Part shown: piece after piece, positions 1 through 8,526 of the stretch
Layout of the letters: each line of letters begins with the position of its first letter
How positions within the stretch are numbered: position 1 is the first letter of the stretch
DNA from: an uncultured Eubacterium sp.
Lineage (GTDB): Bacteria > Bacillota > Clostridia > Lachnospirales > Lachnospiraceae
Assembly (NCBI GenBank): GCA_910584795.1
Contig: CAJUBZ010000009.1
Span: 41,087 to 105,086 of the forward strand
Length of the DNA stretch: 64,000 nt
Reading direction: 5' to 3'
Program-made: the position numbers and the translations under genes
The notes under the pieces: generated by a model
What the model was told of the DNA's origin: nothing
The model's database searches: none
What the model saw: the letters and a program-made list of their open reading frames with translations, nothing else

Positions 1-128
1 CAGTATACAACAATTGCAAAAACAATAATAATCACTGCAATAATAGCTGGTACAACTAATTTTGTAAAATCAAATTTCTTTTCCTCTATCTTGTTTTCCT
101 TTAAATTTTCCTGATTGTTGTTTTCCAC
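1..128 (-). CDS. Partial membrane protein, N-terminus only
   Basis: The window's left edge cuts this gene. A GTG start at 128 follows an AAAGGAGAT ribosome binding site by five bases. The visible 42 residues are a charged, asparagine/lysine/glutamate-rich cytoplasmic start (VENNNQENLKENKIEEKK) followed by one long hydrophobic segment of isoleucine and valine, so the protein is membrane-anchored near its N-terminus. The rest lies outside the window. It is downstream of guaB on the same strand but separated by a terminator. No family can be assigned. Confidence 0.65.
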   Translation of the reverse strand, partial: MENNNQENLKENKIEEKKFDFTKLVVPAIIAVIIIVFAIVVY

Positions 129-163
129 TGTTCTATCTCCTTTATAGTATTTTAAATAAGTAA

Positions 164-201
164 TGAAAAAGAATCTTTATAAATAAAAGATCCTTTTTTA
201 T
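164..201 (-). terminator. Intrinsic terminator after guaB
   Basis: On the minus strand an AAAAGGATCTT arm and an AAGATTCTTTT arm form a stem with one mismatch, followed by a short T-rich tract. It lies about 45 bases past the guaB stop codon and ahead of the partial membrane-protein gene. Confidence 0.6.
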
Positions 202-244
202 CTTATCATAATTTGATAAATTAATATATATTTTTTTGCAATGT

Positions 245-1699
245 TTATACTTCTGTAGTATAGTTTGGAGCCTCTTTTGTTATGTGAATGTCATGAGGAT
301 GACTTTCCTTTAAGGAAGCTGCTGAAATTTTCACAAACTTTCCTGTTTCTTTTAATGTCTCAACATCCTTTGCTCCACAATAGCCCATACCTGAACGTAA
401 TCCACCCATCAACTGAAATACAGTATCTTCAATACTGCCTTTGTATGCAACACGTCCTTCAACACCTTCCGGAACAAGTTTTTTTGCATCAGCCTGAAAA
501 TATCTGTCTTTACTTCCATTTTCCATTGCCGCAATACTTCCCATTCCTCTGTAAACCTTATATTTACGTCCCTGGAATAACTCAAACTCTCCTGGAGCTT
601 CATCACAGCCTGCAAACATAGACCCCATCATGCAAACACTTCCACCTGCTGCAATCGCTTTTACAATATCTCCTGAGAACTTAATACCTCCATCTGCTAT
701 AACCGGTACACCAAATTCTTTTGCCACTTCATAACAATCCATTATCGCCGATACCTGAGGAACACCAATACCAGCAACTACACGGGTAGTACAAATAGAA
801 CCTGGTCCAATTCCTACTTTAACAGCATCAGCACCTGCTTCTATTAAATCCCTTGTTGCATCACCTGTTGCTACATTACCTGCAATTACCTGTAAGTCAG
901 GATATTCTGCCTTAATCTTTCTTAATGTATTAAAGATATTTGCTGAATGACCATGGGCGGAATCAATTACAATCACATCTACCTTTGCTTCAACCAATGC
1001 CTTAACTCTCTCCATAACATTTGCAGTAATCCCTACAGCAGCACCGCAAAGTAATCTCCCCTGCTCATCTTTTGCTGATAATGGATATTTTATCTGTTTT
1101 TCTATATCTTTAATTGTAATAAGTCCTGCTAAATTAAAATCATCATCTACAATTGGTAATTTTTCTTTTCTGGACTTTGCTAAAATAGCCTTTGCCTCTT
1201 CTAATGTAACACCAACTTTCGCTGTAATTAATCCCTCTGAAGTCATAGAATCCTTAATCAGCTTTGTTCCATCTGTTTCAAATTTTAAATCACGGTTTGT
1301 AATAATACCTACCAGTTTCTTTCCAACAACAATAGGAACACCTGAGATTCTGAATTTTGCCATCAGGTCATTTGCATCCTTTAATGTATGTTCAGGAGTT
1401 AAATAAAACGGATCAGTGATGACACCATTTTCAGAACGTTTAACCTTATCTACTTCATCTGCCTGCTGTTCAATCGTCATATTTTTATGGATAATTCCTA
1501 TACCACCCTGTCTAGCCATGGCTATAGCCATTCTGTGTTCTGTAACTGTATCCATTCCGGCACTCATCATAGGAATATTTAACTTAATCTTTTTCGTAAG
1601 ATGTGTAGTCAAATCCACCATATTCGGTGTAACCTCTGAATACTGAGGTACTAAAAGCACATCATCAAATGTTATTCCTTCGCCAATAATCTTACCCAC
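245..1699 (-). CDS. guaB: IMP dehydrogenase
   Basis: Oxidises inosine monophosphate to xanthosine monophosphate with NAD+, the committed step of GMP synthesis; cytoplasmic tetramer. The 484-residue product opens with the typical GKIIGEGITFDDVLLVP, carries two CBS domains inserted near residues 95-205, the catalytic loop GPGSICTTR (active-site Cys near residue 300) and the C-terminal flap region with YRGMGS. The start is a GTG at 1699, eight bases after AAGGAGG. A longer frame from 1747 exists, but its extra residues KEEES are simply the translated ribosome binding site. Monocistronic: a terminator lies on each side. Confidence 0.97.
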   Translation of the reverse strand: MGKIIGEGITFDDVLLVPQYSEVTPNMVDLTTHLTKKIKLNIPMMSAGMDTVTEHRMAIAMARQGGIGIIHKNMTIEQQADEVDKVKRSENGVITDPFYLTPEHTLKDANDLMAKFRISGVPIVVGKKLVGIITNRDLKFETDGTKLIKDSMTSEGLITAKVGVTLEEAKAILAKSRKEKLPIVDDDFNLAGLITIKDIEKQIKYPLSAKDEQGRLLCGAAVGITANVMERVKALVEAKVDVIVIDSAHGHSANIFNTLRKIKAEYPDLQVIAGNVATGDATRDLIEAGADAVKVGIGPGSICTTRVVAGIGVPQVSAIMDCYEVAKEFGVPVIADGGIKFSGDIVKAIAAGGSVCMMGSMFAGCDEAPGEFELFQGRKYKVYRGMGSIAAMENGSKDRYFQADAKKLVPEGVEGRVAYKGSIEDTVFQLMGGLRSGMGYCGAKDVETLKETGKFVKISAASLKESHPHDIHITKEAPNYTTEV

Positions 1700-1781
1700 T
1701 GATTCTTCCTCCTTATATTCAATTCTTTGTATTAAAAACGCAAACAATTTTCACGCTATTTTATCGAAAATACTAACACAA

Positions 1782-1814
1782 AAAAGCGACACAGTCAATG
1801 ACTATATCGCTTTT
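1782..1814 (-). terminator. Terminator between the fakA operon and guaB
   Basis: AAAAGCGA and TCGCTTTT arms with an inner AGTCA/TGACT stem; on the minus strand it is followed by a run of six T. It ends transcripts from the asp23-fakA operon before guaB, although a role as a guaB leader attenuator cannot be excluded. Confidence 0.7.
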
Positions 1815-1827
1815 ATTGACAAAAAAC

Positions 1828-1969
1828 GTAACAGTTCAGCCATCAGCTCGAATTTGCTTTGCTTCTTCTCGCTGATTTGGCTCACCATATGATACAGAAC
1901 ATATATATCAAATTGTCTGCAAGCAGTCATTTGCTATAAATGTTCTGTATCGCATGGCTGAACTGTTAC
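1828..1969 (+). repeat. 142-bp inverted-repeat element, copy A
   Basis: Bounded by perfect 16-bp terminal inverted repeats GTAACAGTTCAGCCAT and ATGGCTGAACTGTTAC. Inside are two further partial palindromes: CAGC...GCTG, and GATACAGAAC...GTTCTGTATC around a conserved TCTGCAAGCAGT loop. Copy B at 16716-16857 has exactly the same length and aligns end to end; copy C at 4574-4710 is inverted. This copy lies between the DUF6106-like gene and guaB, opposite in orientation to both. It has no coding capacity, so it resembles a MITE or a structured intergenic repeat. Confidence 0.85.
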
Positions 1970-1977
1970 CAAAAATC

Positions 1978-2478
1978 TTATTCAGCCTTAATCACAATAT
2001 TTGGTCGTACATGGTGCATGGCCTCAATTACTTTTTCATTCGGCTCAAACAACACCTTCACCTTGCCATTTGCATTATTAATTATCATGGCATAAACTGT
2101 ACGTTTTTTATTCCCTGACGAATAATCTTTCAAAACAGCATTCATAGAAGCTCTCACAACTTGTTCTGACATGACCGGAGCAATAATTTCTGCTTCCCTG
2201 ATATTATAATTAGCAATATTTTTTCTTCTGCTCTGTCCCATGATTTTATCTACAGTAAAATCACCATTCAAAAGAGAATATTCATATTCCACATTAGTAT
2301 ATAACCATACCATATAAGAAGCATATCCCAGCAAAACTGTTAGAGTAAAACCTAATATACCTAACCAAAGTATGCTCATTACACCTATCAGAACAACAAA
2401 GACAGAAAATATGCGCAGTAATACTCCTGATATATTCGTTCCTCTTTTAATAATCTGTTCTACAAAAACCTCATCCAT
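1978..2478 (-). CDS. DUF6106-like two-helix membrane protein
   Basis: A 166-residue protein of unknown function starting MDEVFVEQIIKRG. Two adjacent hydrophobic segments lie near residues 20-60 (LLRIFSVFVVLIGVMSILWLGILG...), followed by a soluble C-terminal domain of about 100 residues. ATG at 2478 follows GGAGGCGTT directly; the longer frame would run far into fakA without a ribosome binding site. It begins ten bases after the fakA stop, so it is the third gene of the asp23-fakA operon. The family name is from memory of similar Lachnospiraceae proteins. Confidence 0.75.
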   Translation of the reverse strand: MDEVFVEQIIKRGTNISGVLLRIFSVFVVLIGVMSILWLGILGFTLTVLLGYASYMVWLYTNVEYEYSLLNGDFTVDKIMGQSRRKNIANYNIREAEIIAPVMSEQVVRASMNAVLKDYSSGNKKRTVYAMIINNANGKVKVLFEPNEKVIEAMHHVRPNIVIKAE

Positions 2479-2488
2479 AACGCCTCCA

Positions 2489-4165
2489 TTATTCAACAGA
2501 TACAATATAATAATACACTGGCTGTCCTCCCGGATAAACTTCCACTTCAAGATCCGGAAGAGCCTCTGTAATCTTCTCTGAAAGAGTTTCTGCATCCTCA
2601 CTGGTTACACCCTCTCCATAGTATATACTGACAATTTCTGAATCTTCATCCTGCATTTCTTTTATCATTTCAACAGTAGTATCTGCAATATCTTCTCCAA
2701 CAGCTAACATCCCTGCATCGCCGATACCCATAATATTGCCTTCTCTGATTTCTTTATCATCAATCACAGTATCTCTGACAGCATATGTTACCTCACCTGA
2801 TTTCACATATGACATGCTGTCTATCATTGCTTCTTTATTTTCGTCCGGTGTACTATCCTCTATAAATCCTATCATTGCTGAAATTCCCTGCGGAATTGTC
2901 TTTGACGGAATAACAATGAGGTTTTTATCCTCCACCAGACTCTCTGCCTGATTTGCAGCCAGAATAATGTTTTTATTATTCGGAAGAACAAATATATTTT
3001 CTGCATTCACTTTATCCACAGCATTGAGAATATCCTCTGTGCTTGGATTCATTGTTTGTCCTCCGGAAATAATATAATCCACATTTAAACCTTTGAAAAT
3101 TTCATCTAATCCTTCACCTACAGAAACAGCAATAAAACCATATTTCTTCTTTGGCTCATTTGCCTTTGCCTTTTCTTCCTCAGCTTTCTGCTGTTCTGCC
3201 ATTTTCTGAGCATTTTTAATAAGTCTCTCATGATGTTCTTCTCTCATATTATCTATCTTCATTCTGGATAAAGAACCGTATGTTAATGCTCTTGTAAATG
3301 CCTCTCCCGGCTGATTCGTATGAACATGCACTTTCACAATCTCATCATCTGCAACCAGCACAATCGAATCTCCAATAGATTCCAGGAAGTCTTTAAATGA
3401 TTTTTCTTCTTCCTGTGGCATTGGATTGTCCAAGTTAATAATAAACTCTGTACAATATCCAAACTTGATATCAGCCTCGTCTAACGGAATATCATCCACA
3501 ACCATACTGCTGCCTGTACCTGCTGTTTCTAATGTATAATCAACTTCTTTTCCAAGGAATGCATCATATGCTCCCTTAATTACAACCATAAGTCCCTGTC
3601 CACCGGAATCTACAACTCCTGCCTGCTTTAATACCGGCAGCATCTCAGGAGTCTGGCTCAGCACATAGTCACCATGCTTGATTATCTCATCAATTACATA
3701 AGACAAATCATCACTTTCTCCCAACATTTCGCATGCCTTATCAGCCATACCTTTTGCTACTGTCAGAATTGTACCTTCCTTTGGTTTCATAACTGCCTTA
3801 TATGCTGTTTCAACTGCTCTGACACATGCCTTAGAAAGAACCTCTACATTAATCTCATCATATTTTTTGATTTCTCGAGTAAATCCTCTAAATAACTGCG
3901 ATAAAATTACTCCGGAATTCCCTCTGGCACCTCTTAGAGAACCTGTAGAAATAGCCTTCGCTACTGTCTCCATGGTAGGATCAGCAATTGCTCCAACTTC
4001 ATTCGCTGCTGACATAATTGTAAGCGTCATATTCGTTCCTGTATCACCATCCGGTACCGGAAATACATTTAACTCATTAATCCATTCTTTTTTTGCTTCA
4101 AGATTTTTTGCGCCTGCAATAAACATCTTCTGTAACATCTGCGCATCAATTACATTTATTTCCAA
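2489..4165 (-). CDS. fakA: Fatty acid kinase catalytic subunit (YloV/FakA family)
   Basis: A 558-residue protein with an N-terminal DhaL-type kinase domain (residues about 10-200: NVFPVPDGDTGTNM, the metal and nucleotide binding loop, then SLRGARGNSGVILSQL and VVDSGGQGL), a middle domain and a C-terminal DegV-like accessory domain. In the Staphylococcus model FakA phosphorylates exogenous fatty acids presented by FakB (DegV) proteins for phospholipid synthesis. An internal stretch near residues 315-335 is rich in K, E and A. It follows the Asp23-family gene by 28 bases, the arrangement of Bacillus yloU-yloV. No fakB is in the window. Confidence 0.9.
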   Translation of the reverse strand: MEINVIDAQMLQKMFIAGAKNLEAKKEWINELNVFPVPDGDTGTNMTLTIMSAANEVGAIADPTMETVAKAISTGSLRGARGNSGVILSQLFRGFTREIKKYDEINVEVLSKACVRAVETAYKAVMKPKEGTILTVAKGMADKACEMLGESDDLSYVIDEIIKHGDYVLSQTPEMLPVLKQAGVVDSGGQGLMVVIKGAYDAFLGKEVDYTLETAGTGSSMVVDDIPLDEADIKFGYCTEFIINLDNPMPQEEEKSFKDFLESIGDSIVLVADDEIVKVHVHTNQPGEAFTRALTYGSLSRMKIDNMREEHHERLIKNAQKMAEQQKAEEEKAKANEPKKKYGFIAVSVGEGLDEIFKGLNVDYIISGGQTMNPSTEDILNAVDKVNAENIFVLPNNKNIILAANQAESLVEDKNLIVIPSKTIPQGISAMIGFIEDSTPDENKEAMIDSMSYVKSGEVTYAVRDTVIDDKEIREGNIMGIGDAGMLAVGEDIADTTVEMIKEMQDEDSEIVSIYYGEGVTSEDAETLSEKITEALPDLEVEVYPGGQPVYYYIVSVE

Positions 4166-4193
4166 AATTTTATCCTCCTAAGGGTAAGACTGA

Positions 4194-4553
4194 TTAGTCT
4201 ATTGTTCTTACGCCTTCAACAAATATATTGACTTTTTTCACTGTCATGCCAGTGAACTCTTCTATTTTATACTTCACACTTGAAATAATATTATCTGCGA
4301 TTGTGGCTATATTAACACCATACGCTACAATAATATGAAAATCAATTAATATCTCATTATTTTCGTTTATCTCTACATTTATTCCTTTTGTTGAACTATC
4401 CTTCTTTAGTAATCTGACCAGACCATCTTTCATGCTGACCATCGCCATACCTACAATTCCAAAACATTCATATGCTGTCTCACCTGCGTATTTTGCGATA
4501 ACTTCCGGACTAATTAAAATTTGTCCCATTTCAGTATTCATCTTACCTTTCAT
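4194..4553 (-). CDS. Asp23/Gls24 family envelope stress protein (YloU-like)
   Basis: A 119-residue Asp23-family protein: GQILISPEVIAKYAGETAYECFGIVGMA and a C-terminal VKKVNIFVEGVRTID. In other Firmicutes such proteins associate with the membrane and help cell-envelope homeostasis. The start is ATG 4553 preceded by AAAGGAGGAACATAT. The open frame extends to 4589, but the extra residues are the end of the upstream repeat element (copy C), whose terminus lies only about 10 bases before the ribosome binding site. First gene of the asp23-fakA-DUF6106-like operon. Confidence 0.92.
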   Translation of the reverse strand: MKGKMNTEMGQILISPEVIAKYAGETAYECFGIVGMAMVSMKDGLVRLLKKDSSTKGINVEINENNEILIDFHIIVAYGVNIATIADNIISSVKYKIEEFTGMTVKKVNIFVEGVRTID

Positions 4554-4573
4554 ATATGTTCCTCCTTTATGAG

Positions 4574-4710
4574 TTAACCGTCCAACCATGCGATATAATT
4601 TATATAACGAAAGACTGCTTACAGACTATGTGCCAAATCTATTATATCATTTGGTGAACCAGTACAGCAAGAAAATCCGTAGGATCTTGAGCTGATGGCT
4701 GGACTGTTAT
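4574..4710 (-). repeat. 142-bp-type inverted-repeat element, copy C
   Basis: Read on the minus strand it begins ATAACAGTCCAGCCATCAGC and ends CGCATGGTTGGACGGTTAA, aligning with copies A and B along its length. It includes the GATCCTACGGATTTTC hairpin, a TTCACCAAATGATA block and the GTCTGTAAGCAGTC loop. It is somewhat diverged and about 137 bp long. It sits directly upstream of the asp23 ribosome binding site and is oriented like the gene, so it should be transcribed in the leader of that operon if the promoter is farther out. Confidence 0.8.
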
Positions 4711-4796
4711 ATTTATTTACATATTAGTTTACACAGTTATGGTTATTATACTCTTTTTGGTAAAAAAAGACAATAGCGAAAGATGGAGCTGTGCAT

Positions 4797-4854
4797 AAAT
4801 AGAAAAAGAGCGTGAGTCAAAAGTTTACTTTTGATACACACTCTTTTTCTATTT
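4797..4854 (-). terminator. Long hairpin terminator after rpmB
   Basis: AAATAGAAAAAGAG and CTCTTTTTCTATTT outer arms, with inner TCAAAAGT/ACTTTTGA arms around a two-base loop. The stem is almost continuous over 28 pairs. It works in either direction; by position it ends rpmB transcripts. Confidence 0.7.
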
Positions 4855-4990
4855 ATATAGAGCGAAGCTCGGTAGTGAAATGGAGCCCGCAGGGCGAAAT
4901 CGAACTAGCACAACTCTCTACTTATATAGAGCGAAGTTCGGTAGTGAGATGAAACCCGCAGGACAAAATCGAACTAACACAGCTTCTATA
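4853..4990. repeat. Two tandem copies of a 69-bp unit
   Basis: Positions 4853-4921 and 4922-4990 align at a strict 69-base offset (TTATATAGAGCGAAG[C/T]TCGGTAGTG, then GAGAT/AAAT variants, CCCGCAGG and ATCGAACTA[G/A]CACA). They differ at about ten positions. The repeat lies between the rpmB stop codon and its terminator, so it would be in the rpmB 3' untranslated region. No open frame or tRNA-like fold was recognised. Confidence 0.85.
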
Positions 4991-4993
4991 ACC

Positions 4994-5179
4994 CTATGCG
5001 CGTTCTACTTTTCCTGATTTTAAACAAGATGTGCAAACATACATCTTCTTTGCTCCGCCTTCAGTTTTTACCTTAACAGACTTTACGTTTGACTTCCACA
5101 TTTTGTTTGTTTTTCTATGTGAATGACTCACTGCATTTCCAAAATGAGCACCTTTACCGCAAATACTACATTTAGCCAT
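4994..5179 (-). CDS. rpmB: 50S ribosomal protein L28
   Basis: A 61-residue large-subunit ribosomal protein. MAKCSICGKGAHFGNAVSHS is the standard L28 start, and two CxxC pairs (CSIC near residues 4-7 and CTSC near 50-53) mark the zinc-binding form. The ATG follows GGGAGGTGCTATT. It is monocistronic, opposite no other gene, and upstream of the Asp23 operon; in many Firmicutes rpmB is likewise found beside the yloU-yloV genes. Confidence 0.97.
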   Translation of the reverse strand: MAKCSICGKGAHFGNAVSHSHRKTNKMWKSNVKSVKVKTEGGAKKMYVCTSCLKSGKVERA

Positions 5180-5299
5180 AATAGCACCTCCCTTGTATAA
5201 ATTAGGTCAAACTACTCTTTCGACCTGACACAAAGGCTATCATAACAGAGTTGGAAAGAAAATGCAAGCATTTTCTGACACAAAACTCCTTGAACTTTC

Positions 5300-7717
5300 C
5301 TAACACAAAACTTCTTTTGCAATGTCAGCACTCATTTTTGCATCTTTCGCATAATAATCCGCACCAATCTTCATTGCATAATCTTCTGTCAGCACTGCAC
5401 CACCAACCATAACTTTACAATTTACATTGTTTTGTCTCAATAATTTTATTGTATCTTCCATGGAACATAACGTTGTAGTCATTAATGCAGACAGACCAAC
5501 GAGACTCACATGATTCTCCACTGCCGCCTCAACCACCTTCATCGGCTCCACATCTCGCCCCAAATCAATCACGTCAAAACCATAATTCTCTAATATTACT
5601 TTTACGATATTCTTTCCAATATCATGAATGTCCCCCTTTACAGTGGCAAGAACAATTTTTCCTTTAGACTCCGACTTCGTGCCATTACCTGCCAGATATG
5701 TCTTTATTTCATCGAAACACTCTTTCGCCACATCTGCCGCCAAAATCAACTGTGGAAGAAAAATTTTACCTTTTTCAAACTTATCTCCAACTACATCCAA
5801 AGCCGGTATCAGCATTTCATTGATAATCTCCATAGGGTCTTTATTCGTCAGATATTCTTTTGTCAGCTTCCTTCCTTCACTCTTCATACCGGTTTCCATT
5901 GCATGAAAAATTGCCTCTGCCTCAACAGATGATAAATGAACAGCTGATGTATCTGCTTTTATTTCTATATTATTGACACTGGCTGTAACAGAAGTTTCTG
6001 GTACATGACTATTGGAATATTCAATAAAGCTCATAGAATTTTTATCGATATCTGCAAGAACTTTATAAGTCTTAACAGCCCAGACCATAGATGAAACATT
6101 TGGATTAATAATCGGTAAATCCAAACCGCTATGAAGTGCCATTGTAAGGAACGTCTTATTTACAATTTCTCTGTTCGGAAGTCCAAATGAAATATTAGAC
6201 ACTCCAAGTACAGTCTTTAATCCTAACTGATTTTTAACAATACTCAATGCCTCTAATGTTTCAAGACATGCTTTTTGTTCTGCAGAAACTGTAAGGGTAA
6301 GACAGTCTATAATGATATCTTCCTTTGGAATACCATAGTACATTGCCTTATTCATAATCTTCTCGGCAATGGCAACACGTCCCTCCACGCTGTCAGGAAT
6401 GCCATTCTCATCTAATGCCAGTCCTATAACTGCCGCACCATATTTCGCTACTACCGGCAGAATTGCATCCAATACTTTTTCTTCTCCATTCACAGAGTTT
6501 ATAATAGGCTTTCCATTATAGACTCTTAAAGCTGCCTCTAAAACCTCCGGTTTTGTAGAGTCAATCTGTAAAGGTACATCCACAATTCCCTGAAGTGCCT
6601 TGACTGTTTTTATCATCATTTCCCGCTCATCAATTTCGGGAGAGCCTACATTTACATCTAAAATATCAGCCTCAGCTTCTACCTGCTCAATAGCCTGTCC
6701 CAAAATATAATCCATATCATTTTCTATTAATGCCTGCTTAAAACGTTTCTTTCCTGTTGGATTAATTCTTTCTCCAATAATTCTTGGCTGATTCACTACA
6801 ACAGTCTTTAACGGAGAACATACTGCCAGTTCTCTTTTGTATACCGGTCTTATAAATTCTCCTTTTTCTGCCGCATCCTGAAGCATTTCTTTCAATTCCG
6901 AAATATATTCCGGTGTTGTTCCACAACATCCGCCTAGAATTTTAACACCATACCGCAGCATTTCCCTGCATACTACAGCAAACTCTTTCGCAGATACATT
7001 ATATGTATTTGTCAAAGGATCAGGCAGTCCGGCATTTGCTTTCACTACAATTGGAAGTGCTGTCCACTCTGAAATTTCTTTTACAATAGGTAATAAGTCT
7101 TTTGGTCCTAAAGAACAGTTCACACCTAATGCATCTACTCCAAGTCCTTCCAAAGTCAGGCACATGGCAGATACAGAACATCCTGTAAAAGTACGCATAT
7201 TTTCTTCGAAGGTCATGGTTGTAATAACAGGCAGATTCGAATTTTCTTTCGCTGCCAGCACTGCGGCTTTTGTCTCCATTAAATCTGTCATTGTCTCAAT
7301 AACGATAATATCTGCCTCTTTTGCCGCCAAAACCTCTTCTTTAAAAATATCATATGCCTCTTCAAAAGAAAGACTCCCTGTAGGTTCCAATAACTGTCCA
7401 ATCGGTCCCATATCCAATGCCACCAAGGTTTCTGTACCTTTACATGCCTCTCTTGCATTATCAATTGCCGCACCAATCAGTTCTTGTACGGAATACCCTG
7501 AATGTTCCATTTTATATCGATTCGCACCAAAGGTGTTAGCATAAACAATATTTGCCCCGGCTGCAATATACCGGCTATGAATATCAATAATCCATTCCGG
7601 CTTCGTAATATTCAAAGTTTCCGGTATCGTACCTATTGCCATTCCTTTTTGTTGCAGCATTGTGCCCATTGCGCCATCCAATATAATATACTCTTGCCTA
7701 AAAATATCTTTTGCCAT
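5300..7717 (-). CDS. metH: Cobalamin-dependent methionine synthase, catalytic and B12 modules
   Basis: Transfers the methyl group of 5-methyltetrahydrofolate through cobalamin to homocysteine. The 805 residues hold the homocysteine domain (about 1-290, zinc ligands in VNCS and GGCCGTTP), the pterin-binding domain (about 315-560, RINPTGKKRF), a B12 cap domain and the B12-binding domain near 685-805 with the base-off motif GDIHDIGKN. The usual C-terminal activation domain of about 330 residues is missing and is supplied by the separate gene just upstream. The ATG follows AGGAGAGAAGT. Transcribed in the order metF, activation protein, metH. Confidence 0.95.
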   Translation of the reverse strand: MAKDIFRQEYIILDGAMGTMLQQKGMAIGTIPETLNITKPEWIIDIHSRYIAAGANIVYANTFGANRYKMEHSGYSVQELIGAAIDNAREACKGTETLVALDMGPIGQLLEPTGSLSFEEAYDIFKEEVLAAKEADIIVIETMTDLMETKAAVLAAKENSNLPVITTMTFEENMRTFTGCSVSAMCLTLEGLGVDALGVNCSLGPKDLLPIVKEISEWTALPIVVKANAGLPDPLTNTYNVSAKEFAVVCREMLRYGVKILGGCCGTTPEYISELKEMLQDAAEKGEFIRPVYKRELAVCSPLKTVVVNQPRIIGERINPTGKKRFKQALIENDMDYILGQAIEQVEAEADILDVNVGSPEIDEREMMIKTVKALQGIVDVPLQIDSTKPEVLEAALRVYNGKPIINSVNGEEKVLDAILPVVAKYGAAVIGLALDENGIPDSVEGRVAIAEKIMNKAMYYGIPKEDIIIDCLTLTVSAEQKACLETLEALSIVKNQLGLKTVLGVSNISFGLPNREIVNKTFLTMALHSGLDLPIINPNVSSMVWAVKTYKVLADIDKNSMSFIEYSNSHVPETSVTASVNNIEIKADTSAVHLSSVEAEAIFHAMETGMKSEGRKLTKEYLTNKDPMEIINEMLIPALDVVGDKFEKGKIFLPQLILAADVAKECFDEIKTYLAGNGTKSESKGKIVLATVKGDIHDIGKNIVKVILENYGFDVIDLGRDVEPMKVVEAAVENHVSLVGLSALMTTTLCSMEDTIKLLRQNNVNCKVMVGGAVLTEDYAMKIGADYYAKDAKMSADIAKEVLC

Positions 7718-7771
7718 ACTTCTCTCCTAATTTTTCAACACTTCATTCACTAATAATAAATACAAACAAAT

Positions 7772-8452
7772 CTATTTTCCACAAGTCAGCCCTTCTTTTC
7801 GAAACTGACATTTTTCCCGCAGACTGCACATCTCACAACTTTTTTTGCTTGAAGTGTTAAGTCCATGCCCAAGACCTATCACACATGTAACAGACTTCGT
7901 CGGTGTCAGCATCATACTATCATTGACGCATACACCAATACGTTTTGGCGCCTCCACTATGTCTAAAAACTGTTTCTGACATTCTAATGGAAAATCATCA
8001 TATCCTAAACCAAATCTCCATGTGTGTTCATATTCCATAAAATCTTTTAATATTATCTCCTCTGCCTTATCGCAGACCTGCTCAATGACTGCAGATGCAA
8101 GACTGTCGGTTATCATAGCTTCTGCCATACCTATAATCTGTTGTTTTCTTATCAGCAAATCCACACCGGCAGACAAAGTTGCACACATAAAAATAACCTT
8201 ATTACAATTTCTCAAATGATTCCTTATAGCCTGCCCCTGTAATATAAAATCTGCTCCCTGAATCTGCCCATCCTTTAAATCAAAAACTTTATAAACAAAT
8301 TTTCCTTCCATAAAACGCTGCAATAATTTTCCACACGATAAAAGAAGCTCCTCTGTTTTATCATCCGGGACATTTTCTCCATACCCCAGATACCTTAGAG
8401 CCTCATTAAAATTTATATCTTCAATTACAATATTTCTCTCACGATGATTCAT
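7772..8452 (-). CDS. Methionine synthase activation-domain protein
   Basis: A stand-alone 226-residue version of the AdoMet-binding reactivation domain of MetH, which reductively methylates cob(II)alamin that has become inactive. The motif RFGLGYDDFPLECQ matches the family RxxPGYxxxP signature. The C-terminus has a CSLREKCQF cysteine cluster instead of a simple end. It is about 115 residues shorter than the Escherichia coli domain. It lies 54 bases before metH and 74 bases after metF on the same strand. The ribosome binding site is weak, so the exact start is less certain. Confidence 0.88.
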   Translation of the reverse strand: MNHRERNIVIEDINFNEALRYLGYGENVPDDKTEELLLSCGKLLQRFMEGKFVYKVFDLKDGQIQGADFILQGQAIRNHLRNCNKVIFMCATLSAGVDLLIRKQQIIGMAEAMITDSLASAVIEQVCDKAEEIILKDFMEYEHTWRFGLGYDDFPLECQKQFLDIVEAPKRIGVCVNDSMMLTPTKSVTCVIGLGHGLNTSSKKSCEMCSLREKCQFRKEGLTCGK

Positions 8453-8526
8453 AACAAAACTTATTTATGAACTATGTAAATTATATTTCTATAACTACGC
8501 TTGTCCTCTTTCCTATTTTACCTGTT

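Noticed and set aside
1700..1747. Longer N-terminus for guaB
   Set aside because: The extra segment translates the AAGGAGGAAGAA ribosome binding site; IMPDH proteins start at the GKIIGEGITF block.
1828..1969. Insertion sequence with transposase
   Set aside because: The 142-bp elements are far too short and have no open frame; no transposase is present in the window.
4562..4589. Longer N-terminus for the Asp23-family protein
   Set aside because: The extra codons are the end of repeat copy C plus the ribosome binding site; the real ATG is at 4553.
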